From contig NZ_JABFDH010000001.1 of NCBI RefSeq assembly GCF_013403975.1, positions 620,001 to 684,000 of the forward strand: a stretch of 64,000 nucleotides of DNA, given 5' to 3'. A program made the position numbers and the translations under genes. The notes beneath the pieces were generated by a model. It had not been told where the DNA came from. It searched no databases and saw only the letters and a list, made by a program, of their open reading frames with translations. Below, piece after piece: positions 42,983 to 53,187 of this stretch (position 1 is the first letter of the stretch; each line of letters opens with the position of its first letter). The DNA comes from Winogradskyella ursingii (GTDB lineage Bacteria > Bacteroidota > Bacteroidia > Flavobacteriales > Flavobacteriaceae).

Positions 42983-43714
42983 ATGACACATACATATAAT
43001 GTTTCAGGCATGACCTGCAATAACTGTAAAGCTTCGGTTGAAAAATCGCTTTCAGCATTATCAAATGTTGAAGATGTTTCTGTAAATCTAGAAGAAAAAA
43101 CAGCAAAAATTAAAATGACATCGCATATTGAAGTTGATGCACTTCAGGATGCACTTTCTGATAAATATCAAATTTCAAGAAAAGAAGAGAAAAACGTATT
43201 CAGTTCGTCAGCTAAAACGGAACAAAAACAAAGCGATTTGAAGCAATTGTTCCCTTTGTTCCTAATTTTTGGGTACATCACAATTGCTTCAATTTTATTG
43301 AATATCAATCCGTGGGATGGTAGTAGTTTTATGCTCGATTTTATGGGACTGTTTTATATCGTTTTCAGCTTTTTTAAGTTGTTGGATTTAAAAGGCTTTC
43401 CAGAAAGTTTTAAAATGTACGATCCTCTGGCAAAAGCGGTTCCTGCTTACGGATGGATTTATCCTTTTATTGAAGTAGCCTTAGGGTTAATGTTCCTTAT
43501 GCGTTTTCAAACTGATATAGCATTAATATTTACAATTGTGATTTTAGGTATTACTACTTTTGGAGTCACAAAAACTTTGTTAAGCAAAAAGAGTATTCAA
43601 TGCGCTTGTTTGGGCACAGCACTTAATTTGCCAATGACCAAAGCGACATTTATTGAAAATACCATTATGATTATTATGGCAATTATCATGCTTACTAAAA
43701 CATTTTCTATATGA
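42983..43714 (+). CDS. heavy-metal-associated domain fused to MauE-like membrane domain
   Basis: A 243-residue fusion. Residues 1-65 are an HMA domain with GMTCNNC (Cys12, Cys15), the Cu(I)-binding motif of copper chaperones. After a linker come four membrane helices (about 90-240) of the MauE/DoxX-like type, with a second cysteine pair Cys207 and Cys209 in QCACLGT at a helix end. The arrangement suggests metal or disulfide transfer across the inner membrane; copper is the best guess from the HMA motif. Its stop overlaps the TonB receptor start by four bases (ATGA). Confidence 0.88.
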   Translation: MTHTYNVSGMTCNNCKASVEKSLSALSNVEDVSVNLEEKTAKIKMTSHIEVDALQDALSDKYQISRKEEKNVFSSSAKTEQKQSDLKQLFPLFLIFGYITIASILLNINPWDGSSFMLDFMGLFYIVFSFFKLLDLKGFPESFKMYDPLAKAVPAYGWIYPFIEVALGLMFLMRFQTDIALIFTIVILGITTFGVTKTLLSKKSIQCACLGTALNLPMTKATFIENTIMIIMAIIMLTKTFSI

Positions 43715-45945
43715 AAAAGTTAGTTATTCTACTAACATTTTTGCCATTGGTTGTTTTTTCGCAAGAGCAATTAAAAGGGATTGTTTTGGAGTCGAGTTCA
43801 GACAAAGAACGTCCATTACCAGGTGCCAATGTGTATTGGTCGGGTTCATCGGTTGGGACCATTACCAATGACGATGGTACGTTTGCATTACCATATAAAT
43901 TTTCGTTTGAGAAGTTGGTGATTAGCTATGTGGGCTTTAAAACCGATACAATAAAAGTAAGCGAAAATAAATACATTAAACATGTATTGCAGGCATCATC
44001 GGAGTTAGATGCAGTGGTTGTGAAATCCAGAAACCAAGCTACGGCCAGATCCTACCTAAAAGCAGAAAATACGCTTTTTGTAAGTAGTGACGAATTGCTC
44101 AAAGCAGCTTGTTGTAACCTCTCGGAAAGCTTCGAGACCAACCCATCAATCGACGTTAATTTTGCTGATGCGGTTTCAGGAACGCGGCAAATTAAAATGT
44201 TAGGCTTGGATTCGCCATATATTTTAATCACAACAGAAAATGTACCCGCTATCAGAGGTGCTTCACAAGCCTATGGACTCAGTTTTATACCTGGTACTTG
44301 GGTAGAGAGTATTCAGATTACCAAAGGTGCGGGAAGTGTGGTCAATGGTTTTGAGAGTATCGCAGGGCAAATTAATGCAGAACTGGTAAAACCTACAACA
44401 GACGATAAATTATTTGTGAATGCCTATGGCAGTGTCAATGGTCGTTTAGAGCTTAATACGCACATCAATCAACAGGTTTCAGATAAGTGGAGTACTGGCT
44501 TGTATTTGCATGGCAACTTACGTAATCAAAAGTTTGATAAGAATGACGATAGCTTTTTAGATGTGCCACTTAAAGAGCAGATTAATATCATGAATCGTTG
44601 GCAATATACCAATGGCAAAAAAGGGATTGTGAGTTTTATTAATCTGCGTTACCTTAATGACAATACTCAGTCTGGTCAAATAGGCTTTGATCCCGAAACC
44701 GATAGAGGTACCACAAATTTCTGGGGAAGTGAAATTGATACGGAACGTTTTGAAGTCACTACAAAATTAGGTTACGTAAATCCTGAAATTCCTTACCAGA
44801 GTTTGGGCTTTCAAGCCGCGTTTAGCCGCCACGTACAGGATTCTTATTTTGGGTTGAATTTGTATGATATAGAACATAACAGTTTTTACTCCAACTTGGT
44901 GTACAACAGTATTATCACAGATTCTCGCCATAAGATAAAAACCGGTTTGAGTTTTACGTATGACCATTATGACGAGTTGGTAAATACCGATACGTTTGAG
45001 CGTACCGAAAATTCGGTCGGAGCGTTTTTTGAATATGCTTATGACAATTTGGATAAGTTGACCTTAACAGCAGGTTTACGAGCAGATCAACATAATAGAT
45101 TGGGCTTTTTTGTGACGCCAAGGCTGCATATGCGTTATACACCTTGGGAAAAATCAGCATTGCGTTTTTCAGTCGGACGAGGAAAACGAAGTGCCAACAT
45201 TTTTGCTGAAAATCAGAACCTATTTTCTAGTTCAAGACAAATTAATATTTTAAATTCTGGTGGAAGTATTTACGGTCTAGACCCGGAAATCGCTTGGAAT
45301 TACGGCTTTAGCTATCTGCAAGGTTTTAATTTGTTTGAACGAAAAGCAGATATCACGTTGGACTTTTATAGAACCGATTTTAAAAATCAAGTGGTCGTGG
45401 ATTGGGAAAACCCTTTTGAAATTAACTTTTATAATTTGGAAGGCGATAGCTATGCCAATAGTTTTCAATTTGAGTTCAACTATAATTTGTTTAAAGGTTT
45501 TGATTTGCGGACTGCGTACAAGTATTACGATGTACAAACGGATTATAATTCAGGTAAACTTGAAAAACCATTGACACCAAAAAACCGATTGTTTGCAAAT
45601 ACTTCGTATGAAACCAATGAAAAAGAGAACGGGAGTCAATGGAAGTTTGATGCCACATACAATTGGTTAAGTTCGCAGCGTTATCCAAATACGGATTTAA
45701 GTCCTTCCGAGTTTCAATTATCAGAACGCACACCAACTGTAGGGACGTTAAATCTACAGGTCACGAAAGTATTTTCACCTGAATTTGAAATATATATAGG
45801 AGGCGAAAACGTAACCAATGTAAAGCAACCTAACCCAATTGTTAGTGCAGACAATCCGTTTGGTTCAAATTTTGATAGTAATTTTGTATATGGCCCAATT
45901 TTTGGGAGTATGTATTACGCAGGACTGCGGTATCGGATAAAATAA
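43711..45945 (+). CDS. TonB-dependent receptor, probable copper/heavy-metal type
   Basis: A 744-residue outer-membrane transporter. Signal peptide (1-17), a CarboxypepD_reg-like domain (about 21-105), a plug (about 115-225) and a 22-strand barrel ending in YAGLRYRIK with a C-terminal aromatic-type signal. The plug carries a cysteine pair in KAACCNLSESFETNPS, a feature of receptors found next to HMA-domain genes. It is translationally coupled to the HMA-MauE fusion. Metal import is inferred from neighbours; no TonB box sequence was confirmed. Confidence 0.92.
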   Translation: MKKLVILLTFLPLVVFSQEQLKGIVLESSSDKERPLPGANVYWSGSSVGTITNDDGTFALPYKFSFEKLVISYVGFKTDTIKVSENKYIKHVLQASSELDAVVVKSRNQATARSYLKAENTLFVSSDELLKAACCNLSESFETNPSIDVNFADAVSGTRQIKMLGLDSPYILITTENVPAIRGASQAYGLSFIPGTWVESIQITKGAGSVVNGFESIAGQINAELVKPTTDDKLFVNAYGSVNGRLELNTHINQQVSDKWSTGLYLHGNLRNQKFDKNDDSFLDVPLKEQINIMNRWQYTNGKKGIVSFINLRYLNDNTQSGQIGFDPETDRGTTNFWGSEIDTERFEVTTKLGYVNPEIPYQSLGFQAAFSRHVQDSYFGLNLYDIEHNSFYSNLVYNSIITDSRHKIKTGLSFTYDHYDELVNTDTFERTENSVGAFFEYAYDNLDKLTLTAGLRADQHNRLGFFVTPRLHMRYTPWEKSALRFSVGRGKRSANIFAENQNLFSSSRQINILNSGGSIYGLDPEIAWNYGFSYLQGFNLFERKADITLDFYRTDFKNQVVVDWENPFEINFYNLEGDSYANSFQFEFNYNLFKGFDLRTAYKYYDVQTDYNSGKLEKPLTPKNRLFANTSYETNEKENGSQWKFDATYNWLSSQRYPNTDLSPSEFQLSERTPTVGTLNLQVTKVFSPEFEIYIGGENVTNVKQPNPIVSADNPFGSNFDSNFVYGPIFGSMYYAGLRYRIK

Positions 45946-45947
45946 AA

Positions 45948-45969
45948 CGTCATCCCTGCACAGGAATAA
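45948..45969. repeat. degenerate palindromic repeat
   Basis: CGTCATCCCTGCACAGGAATAA resembles the TGTCATTCCTGC...CAGGAAT units at 2128-2208. It lies just after the TonB receptor stop and is decayed and shortened. Confidence 0.35.
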
Positions 45970-46029
45970 ATAGAGATATTAACAAAGTAAAACAGATGTC
46001 CATTTTAATGGAATCAAAAACATAAAATA

Positions 46030-46401
46030 ATGAAAAAAATAACACTAATATTCACGTTGTTAATCACAACAATCACCTTCGCCCAAAACAAAAATGCAAA
46101 AGCATCCATGGAAGTCGATGGCGTGTGCATGATGTGCAAAGAACGCATTGAAAAAGCAGCCATAAGGACCAAAGGCGTAAAATCTGCCGTTTGGAATGTA
46201 GATACTCACGAATTAAAACTCATTTTTGATGAGCGTAAAACAAATGTAAAAGCCATATCAAAAAATATTGCTGCCGTTGGCCATGATACTAAAGAAATCA
46301 AAGCAACTGAAAAAGCTTATAATTCTGTACACCCATGTTGTAAATACAGAGATGATGAAGTCAAAAAAGACCATAAGAAGGAAAAGGGAGATGGGAATTA
46401 G
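46030..46401 (+). CDS. secreted heavy-metal-associated domain protein
   Basis: A 123-residue exported HMA-domain protein. Signal peptide (1-19), then an HMA domain with the motif GVCMMC (Cys33, Cys36) instead of GMTCxxC, and a C-terminal His/Cys cluster HPCC (His101, Cys103, Cys104) followed by a Lys-rich tail. It would act in the periplasm as a metal carrier, probably for copper, with the upstream TonB receptor and HMA-MauE fusion. It is the last gene of this cluster and is followed by a hairpin terminator. Confidence 0.88.
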   Translation: MKKITLIFTLLITTITFAQNKNAKASMEVDGVCMMCKERIEKAAIRTKGVKSAVWNVDTHELKLIFDERKTNVKAISKNIAAVGHDTKEIKATEKAYNSVHPCCKYRDDEVKKDHKKEKGDGN

Positions 46402-46420
46402 AAATTTGAACTAAATACTC

Positions 46421-46448
46421 AAGCCTGAATGAAAATTCGGGCTTTTTT
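46421..46448 (+). terminator. rho-independent terminator after the HMA protein
   Basis: AAGCCTGAAT and ATTCGGGCTT form a ten-base stem with one G-T pair and a GAAA loop, followed by a T-run. Confidence 0.82.
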
Positions 46449-46451
46449 GTT

Positions 46452-46603
46452 TTACTCTAATACTTTCAAAATACCCTCGGAAATATTTATACCTAGTTCA
46501 GTGGCTTCCTTTTTAATTACAAAAGAACGTCTTATGGCTTGCATCATGTTTTTCAAAAGTTTTTCAACTTTAAAGGCGTATTTTCATTCTTAAATTTTTT
46601 CAT
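46452..46603 (-). pseudogene. frame-broken small ORF relic
   Basis: Two minus-strand open segments in different frames join at a short T-run near 46556. One (from ATG 46603) reads MKKFKNENTPLKLKNF then stops; the other runs on from the same point as LKNMMQAIRRSF... to a stop at 46452. One inserted T would make a protein of about 50 residues with helical character. I recognise no family, so this may be a decayed small gene or chance. Confidence 0.3.
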
Positions 46604-46917
46604 TTTAGTGATTTACATATTAAGTTTAAGAAATAAAATTTAATTGATTTTTAATTGAATTTTTACCAACCACAATATCAATTGAAATATATGATTGATT
46701 AACATTAAAATTTTCTGATAAAACTAAAAAAGCAACAGACAGATTCGATTAGAAAATTCTTATTGCGATAAAAGTTAGATTGTTTTATTTTAGAATGATA
46801 TAACTAAAGCAAGGTATTTAATGTTGGAGCGATTAAAAATACTAAGATGAAAATTGTTATTAGCGGTATGATTGTTGTGACATTTGACAGGTCTAACTAA
46901 TTTTAATACTTACTATT
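46604..46917. other. intergenic region without a recognisable gene
   Basis: This AT-rich stretch separates the HMA cluster and the following lipoprotein gene. I see no open frame above noise, no RNA gene and no strong hairpin. TTGTGACATTTGAC near 46872-46885 has a GACATTTG that is one base off the -7 consensus and may be the promoter of the downstream lipoprotein. Confidence 0.4.
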
Positions 46918-47811
46918 ATGAAAATCACTCTCAATTTTTTTGCTTTAGTCCTTCTAACAGTTTTAGTTTCATCTTGTGATAATGAATCCATTGACAATTT
47001 TACAACTGATAATGAACAACTGGTTTCAATTAATGAAGTTGTTAAAATAAATAATGATCCAGTTGGAGTAAATTATAGGTATACATTGAATAATAATTTG
47101 AACACCGAAATTGAATCTGATATTGGTTCCAGCCAAGTTCAAACATTTGAAGACGGGAAAATCGTTTTAATAGAATATTATAACGATGGTACACTTAGAG
47201 GATTAGAAACCTACGATTATGATCCGGATGATCGCATTATTAATATTGCTGGTGATTTTTCAAACAACATTCAAGATTTTAATCGCTCCTATGAATATAT
47301 TGATAATGAAATATTTCATACAAGAACTACGTATAATGAGGATGGAAGTATTGCAAATGAAAATGATTTGGTTTTTAACCTAAACGGGGATAACCAAATA
47401 ATCAGATGCATGAGTTTAGATAACGAAACTTCTTGGGAAGCATCTTACGAAAATGGGAATTTAGTAAATTTTATTGCTTATAACGGATCAGAAATTAAAG
47501 GAACTGCCTCATTTGTTTATACAAGTGAATTAGCTTCAGAACCTTACCAAAAAGAGCGTTATCGTTTTGGACCAGAGTGGCGAAACAATATTATGCTTAG
47601 TCAAATTGGTGAATACGCGTTTAAGCAATTAGCGGAATTAGGAACCAACTATTTATCTGGTTATACCTATACATTAATGTCAGATAATACTACGATAACG
47701 CTGACCGCATCCTATGAGTTTGATGAACAAGAAAGGTTGATAAAACAAAACAAAAACAAAATGTTTTTTATGACTCCTATTGATAGAGTGCTGACTTACC
47801 AATACCAGTAA
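46918..47811 (+). CDS. lipoprotein with YD-repeat-like beta segments, unknown function
   Basis: A 297-residue lipoprotein with lipobox VSSC (Cys20). The mature chain contains several short repeats of the form x-Y-x-x-D-G-x-(I/L) followed by Y-x-Y-D (for example IEYYNDGTLRGLETYDYD, TTYNEDGSIANEND, YEFDEQERL). These resemble the beta-hairpin repeats of RHS/YD-like surface proteins. It is likely outer-membrane attached. No enzyme motif is seen. It ends at a strong bidirectional hairpin shared with groEL. Confidence 0.78.
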   Translation: MKITLNFFALVLLTVLVSSCDNESIDNFTTDNEQLVSINEVVKINNDPVGVNYRYTLNNNLNTEIESDIGSSQVQTFEDGKIVLIEYYNDGTLRGLETYDYDPDDRIINIAGDFSNNIQDFNRSYEYIDNEIFHTRTTYNEDGSIANENDLVFNLNGDNQIIRCMSLDNETSWEASYENGNLVNFIAYNGSEIKGTASFVYTSELASEPYQKERYRFGPEWRNNIMLSQIGEYAFKQLAELGTNYLSGYTYTLMSDNTTITLTASYEFDEQERLIKQNKNKMFFMTPIDRVLTYQYQ

Positions 47812-47824
47812 ATAATTATCAATA

Positions 47825-47856
47825 TAAAAGCTCTTGATTTTCATCAAGAGCTTTTA
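47825..47856. terminator. bidirectional hairpin between the lipoprotein gene and groEL
   Basis: TAAAAGCTCTTGAT and ATCAAGAGCTTTTA form a perfect 14-base stem with a TTTC loop. A- and T-rich flanks on both sides would allow termination in both directions for these convergent genes. Confidence 0.85.
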
Positions 47857-47901
47857 AAATTTTATTGACCTTAGCCAATAATTATCTATAGCGATTTGCC
47901 A

Positions 47902-49572
<1,671 letters not shown>

Positions 49573-49645
49573 CTAAAATAATTAGTTAATATTATTATGA
49601 AATTTTTATACCGCTAAAGGCGAACTGCCAAAAGCTAATAGCAAT

Positions 49646-49921
49646 TTAAATAATCGCCAAAATATCGCTCTCGCGCATCATTAAATAGTCTTTACCTTCA
49701 AGTTTTAATTCGGTTCCACCATATTTTCCGTAAAGAACAGTGTCTCCGACTTTTACTGTGATAGGTTCATCTTTCTTACCATTGCCAATTGCTACAACAG
49801 TCCCTTTTTGCGGTTTTTCTTTTGCGTTATCGGGAATGATAATTCCAGAAGCTGTTTTAGTTTCAGCCTCCATAGGTTCTACAAGAACGCGGTCTGCTAA
49901 AGGTTTAATGTTTAAACTCAT
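49646..49921 (-). CDS. groS: co-chaperonin GroES
   Basis: The lid of the GroEL chamber. The 91-residue protein has the mobile-loop region [14 protein letters not shown], the [10 protein letters not shown] strand and the conserved [13 protein letters not shown]. It is upstream of groEL. The 180-base leader up to secG contains the secG terminator and no inverted repeat typical of HrcA control. Confidence 0.97.
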   Translation of the reverse strand: MSLNIKPLADRVLVEPMEAETKTASGIIIPDNAKEKPQKGTVVAIGNGKKDEPITVKVGDTVLYGKYGGTELKLEGKDYLMMRESDILAII

Positions 49922-50046
49922 TTTAAATCTATTTTTAGTTGTTTAATTAAATTACTTTCCTATCTATTGACAGGCTGTTGTGTGGGTTTCGAAAATTGTG
50001 CCAAGTCGCAATGACTGACAAACTTTCAGACATAAATAGAAGACAT

Positions 50047-50073
50047 AAAAAAAGCCAACTATAATAGTTGGCT
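50047..50073 (-). terminator. rho-independent terminator of the miaB-secG operon
   Basis: On the minus strand AGCCAACTA and TAGTTGGCT form a short-loop hairpin followed by a run of seven T, 31 bases after the secG stop. Confidence 0.85.
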
Positions 50074-50103
50074 CTTCGTTATATATTTAAATCTAATTAC
50101 AGA

Positions 50104-50445
50104 TTATAAAGAATCATTTAAGGTTCCTGAATCATTGGCAGAAGGTGTTGGAAGAACAGGTAAGTCCGTTGTCTCTTCAGTGTCCAACGCTTTTGATTCT
50201 GCAGTTGTCCCACTGTCAATAGCTAAATTAGATGCTAATATGAGTACAATAAGCGCTGTTGCCAATGCCCAAGTACTTTTGTCTAAAAAGTCTCCAGTTT
50301 TCTTTACGCCACCTAATTGTTGTGTGCCTCCTCCACCAAAAGATGAAGATAAACCACCACCTTTAGGGTTTTGTACCATAATGACAACGACTAATAAAAA
50401 AGCCACTATCACAATTAATATCAAAAAGATTACAAATGTACTCAT
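50104..50445 (-). CDS. secG: preprotein translocase subunit SecG
   Basis: The small SecYEG subunit that aids SecA-driven export. The 113-residue protein has two membrane helices (about 4-22 and 57-76) linked by a VQNPKGGGLSSSFGGGG loop, the SecG signature. The C-terminal acidic Ser/Thr tail is longer than in Proteobacteria, as usual in Bacteroidota. It follows the TPR gene by one base in the miaB operon. Confidence 0.93.
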   Translation of the reverse strand: MSTFVIFLILIVIVAFLLVVVIMVQNPKGGGLSSSFGGGGTQQLGGVKKTGDFLDKSTWALATALIVLILASNLAIDSGTTAESKALDTEETTDLPVLPTPSANDSGTLNDSL

Positions 50446-50446
50446 G

Positions 50447-51373
50447 TTATGTATTGTTATTTTCTTTTAGTTCTTCTACCGCTTTAATTTGGTGTGCAAA
50501 GAAACTACTTTTTTCTGGATATTTCAAACTTAAAATTTTATAAGATTGAATGGCTTTATCATAGTTTTTTTGTTCGAGATAAATTCGTGCCAAAGTTTCA
50601 GTCATGAGACTGTCGGAAACGGCGTCATCGTTATTAACCAGCTTAGGTTTTGGACTGTTGGACGTGACTGGTTTTATCTTTGGGTTTTCACTGATAAAGC
50701 GATTAATGATCTCCAATTTATCCTGAATCGGCGGGGAAATTGATTCTGATTTTTCTTGTTGAATGTCTTCTGAATCTCTTTTAATAGGCTTGAAACTTGT
50801 AATTTTTAACCACTCCGAGAAAGAATGATTCTCGGATTTATCAAACTCTAATGGTTTGCCGATTTTAAGCTGTTCCTCGGGCTTTATATTTTTTACATCG
50901 ACAGAAATAATTGAATCCTCAAGCTTTAAAGGTTGTGTTTCAATTTTTTGGTTCGGGATATATTTTTCTTCAAATAAATTAGGATCCAAAACACCCTCTG
51001 TTGCTTTAATGTGTTCTTTTAATTTTTCGTCAATTGTAACACTTTTATTTACCGAAATATCGTCAATTCCATTGACTTCTAAATTTCTAATGGTGTCCGA
51101 ATTCTGCTGAATTTGTTGAGATATTTCGTTTTGGTTAAAAACTTCAGACGTGATATAATCGAACAAAACACTTCTGTCCGTAGTATGTGCTGCCGTAATT
51201 TTTAGTGCATTATTATATCTAAAACTCTCTTTCTGTTTTAATCCTTTGAGGTGTAGCGCATGTGCCGCCTGGAAATAAGGATATTTTTGTAATTGAGCCG
51301 ACAAAGCTTCCGTCTGATTTGCCGTAATGGCTTCGGGATGCTGTAACAGATATGTGAGTTCATTTATATGCAT
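50447..51373 (-). CDS. tetratricopeptide-repeat protein of unknown function
   Basis: A 308-residue cytoplasmic-looking protein conserved at this locus in Flavobacteriia. The N-terminal helical part (residues 1-75) begins MHINELTYLLQHPE. The middle is a low-complexity, charged linker. A C-terminal TPR (about 255-300) reads ETLARIYLEQKNYDKAIQSYKILSLKYP. It lies between lptE and secG, so a link with export or envelope assembly is possible but unproven. Confidence 0.8.
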   Translation of the reverse strand: MHINELTYLLQHPEAITANQTEALSAQLQKYPYFQAAHALHLKGLKQKESFRYNNALKITAAHTTDRSVLFDYITSEVFNQNEISQQIQQNSDTIRNLEVNGIDDISVNKSVTIDEKLKEHIKATEGVLDPNLFEEKYIPNQKIETQPLKLEDSIISVDVKNIKPEEQLKIGKPLEFDKSENHSFSEWLKITSFKPIKRDSEDIQQEKSESISPPIQDKLEIINRFISENPKIKPVTSNSPKPKLVNNDDAVSDSLMTETLARIYLEQKNYDKAIQSYKILSLKYPEKSSFFAHQIKAVEELKENNNT

Positions 51374-51376
51374 AAG

Positions 51377-51877
51377 CTACCAATCGCCTAAAGATGCATT
51401 TAGGATATCTTGTGTAATACGTTCAAAAATAATCTCAAAAGCTTCGTCTTTTGTCCCACCAACTAATTGAGCGTTGGCAGGATAATCATAAAAGAATGAA
51501 AAGTTTCTTTCAAAATCTTTTTCTTCATTGAGTGTGTTGTAATATCTTACGTTAACTCCAATGGTCAACCTATTTTGTGCAGCTGTGTTTTGTGCAGTTG
51601 CCGTCATTGGTGCAATTCTATATTCGGTAATTTCGCCTTCGTAAATGATTTCTCCACCAGAGTTGACCAAATTTAAACTGGTCTGGTTCACAATTAAATC
51701 TTGAAGAGTATTTCTAAAAAGCAGGTCCAATCCAGGCTCGACCAATTGTGCATTATTCTGAAAGTAATTGACCTGAAACGAATCTGCATTGGTGCTGATT
51801 CCCGTAAAGGAATAAATCCCACAACCTGTAAGAGTTAGCGTTGCAAAAAGAATGAGAATGAATTTTGGTAACTTCAT
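51377..51877 (-). CDS. lptE: LPS assembly lipoprotein LptE
   Basis: Predicted outer-membrane lipoprotein that plugs the LptD barrel for LPS export. The 166-residue protein has lipobox LTGCG (Cys19), then GIYSFTGISTNADSFQVNYFQN, the family's typical opening, and RNTLQDLI followed by a beta-rich body. The length suits Bacteroidota LptE. It stands three bases before the TPR gene in the miaB operon. LptD is not in the window. Confidence 0.88.
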   Translation of the reverse strand: MKLPKFILILFATLTLTGCGIYSFTGISTNADSFQVNYFQNNAQLVEPGLDLLFRNTLQDLIVNQTSLNLVNSGGEIIYEGEITEYRIAPMTATAQNTAAQNRLTIGVNVRYYNTLNEEKDFERNFSFFYDYPANAQLVGGTKDEAFEIIFERITQDILNASLGDW

Positions 51878-51910
51878 ATATAGTATAAACTTTAATGCTT
51901 AACGCTAAAT

Positions 51911-53179
51911 TTACAAATCGTATTGTTTTATCTTTCTGTAAAGGGTGCGCTCGCTGATGCCAAGTTCTGCGGCCGCCAATTTTCGTTTACCGTCATGACG
52001 CTCTAAGGATTTTTTAATTAGTTCTAATTCTTTATCCTGTAAAGATAGGGTTTCTTCTTCTTCAATTTCTTCTGCAAAATAATACTTGTCTTCTGGTTCG
52101 TGCGAGGTAGGTGTCACATTTTCAGATTTCTCAGGAATTGAGAGCACTTCTAAATCCTCTACAGCATTCTCAAAGTCTTCATCTTTATCGTCATCTCCAT
52201 AGATTTTCTGAATCAACTTTTCGTTGTCTTTTTCTACATTACCATCAACACCATTTTTCATAAGTTCCATAGTGAGTTTCTTGAGGTCGTTGAGGTCACT
52301 TTTCATATCAAAAAGGACTTTGTATAAAATCTCACGCTCACTACTAAAATCACTTTCGGACTTAGATTTATTAATTACGGCAGGCAAATTACTTCCAGCA
52401 TCCGGTAAATAGTTTTTTAGTGTGTTGCCATTAATAGTACGGTTCTGTTCTAGGACAGAAACTTGTTCGGCAACATTTCTTAACTGCCTGATATTGCCAT
52501 TCCAGCGGTATTTTAACAGTAGGTGAACAGCTTCATCTGTCAATTTTACAGTAGGCATTTTATATTTGCTCGCAAAGTCGCTTGCAAATTTTCTAAATAA
52601 TAAGTGTATATCTTCTTTTCGGTCACGTAAAGGAGGAATGTTAATCTCTATTGTGCTCAAACGATAGTATAGATCTTCTCTGAACTTTTCCTTTTTAATC
52701 GCCTCGAACATATTAACATTTGTTGCAGCTACAATGCGCACATTGGTCTGTTGTACCTTGCTTGAGCCAACTTTTATAAATTCACCATTTTCCAAAACAC
52801 GAAGCAATCGTACTTGTGTAGTAAGTGGCAGTTCTCCAACTTCGTCCAAGAAAATAGTGCCACCATCTGCAACTTCAAAATAACCTGAACGGGTTTGTGT
52901 AGCACCAGTAAATGCACCTTTTTCGTGACCAAAAAGTTCACTGTCAATGGTGCCTTCGGGAATTGCACCACAGTTCACGGCAATGTACTTTCCATGTTTT
53001 CGGTGCGAGAGTTGATGTATAATTTTAGGAATACTTTCTTTACCTACACCACTTTCTCCAGTGACTAATACCGAAATATCAGTCGGTGATACTTGGATGG
53101 CTTTTTCTATGGCACGGTTGAGCTTAGGATCATTTCCTATAATACCAAAGCGTTGTTTTATGGCTTGAATTGATTCCAT
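51911..53179 (-). CDS. sigma-54 interaction domain transcriptional activator
   Basis: A 422-residue AAA+ activator of sigma-54 RNA polymerase. Walker A GESGVGKE (residues 41-48), the sigma-54-contacting loop GAFTGA (88-93), Walker B GGTIFLDEVGEL and arginine-finger region are all intact. The C-terminus is a Fis-type helix-turn-helix (about 397-422, KLAAAELGISERTLYRKI). There is no N-terminal receiver or sensor domain. An acidic linker (residues about 320-385) joins the AAA and DNA-binding parts. It is in the miaB-lptE-secG operon. Confidence 0.93.
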   Translation of the reverse strand: MESIQAIKQRFGIIGNDPKLNRAIEKAIQVSPTDISVLVTGESGVGKESIPKIIHQLSHRKHGKYIAVNCGAIPEGTIDSELFGHEKGAFTGATQTRSGYFEVADGGTIFLDEVGELPLTTQVRLLRVLENGEFIKVGSSKVQQTNVRIVAATNVNMFEAIKKEKFREDLYYRLSTIEINIPPLRDRKEDIHLLFRKFASDFASKYKMPTVKLTDEAVHLLLKYRWNGNIRQLRNVAEQVSVLEQNRTINGNTLKNYLPDAGSNLPAVINKSKSESDFSSEREILYKVLFDMKSDLNDLKKLTMELMKNGVDGNVEKDNEKLIQKIYGDDDKDEDFENAVEDLEVLSIPEKSENVTPTSHEPEDKYYFAEEIEEEETLSLQDKELELIKKSLERHDGKRKLAAAELGISERTLYRKIKQYDL

Positions 53180-53187
53180 TGGATTTT

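Noticed and set aside
43711-45945. TonB receptor as part of a SusCD-type polysaccharide locus
   Set aside because: No SusD-like gene or glycoside hydrolase is nearby, and the protein is much shorter than SusC; HMA-domain neighbours favour metal handling.
49986-50004. TTGGCAC on the minus strand upstream of groES, resembling a sigma-54 -24 element
   Set aside because: The -12 part reads TCGA where TTGC is expected, so only half of the promoter fits. Chance is a sufficient explanation.
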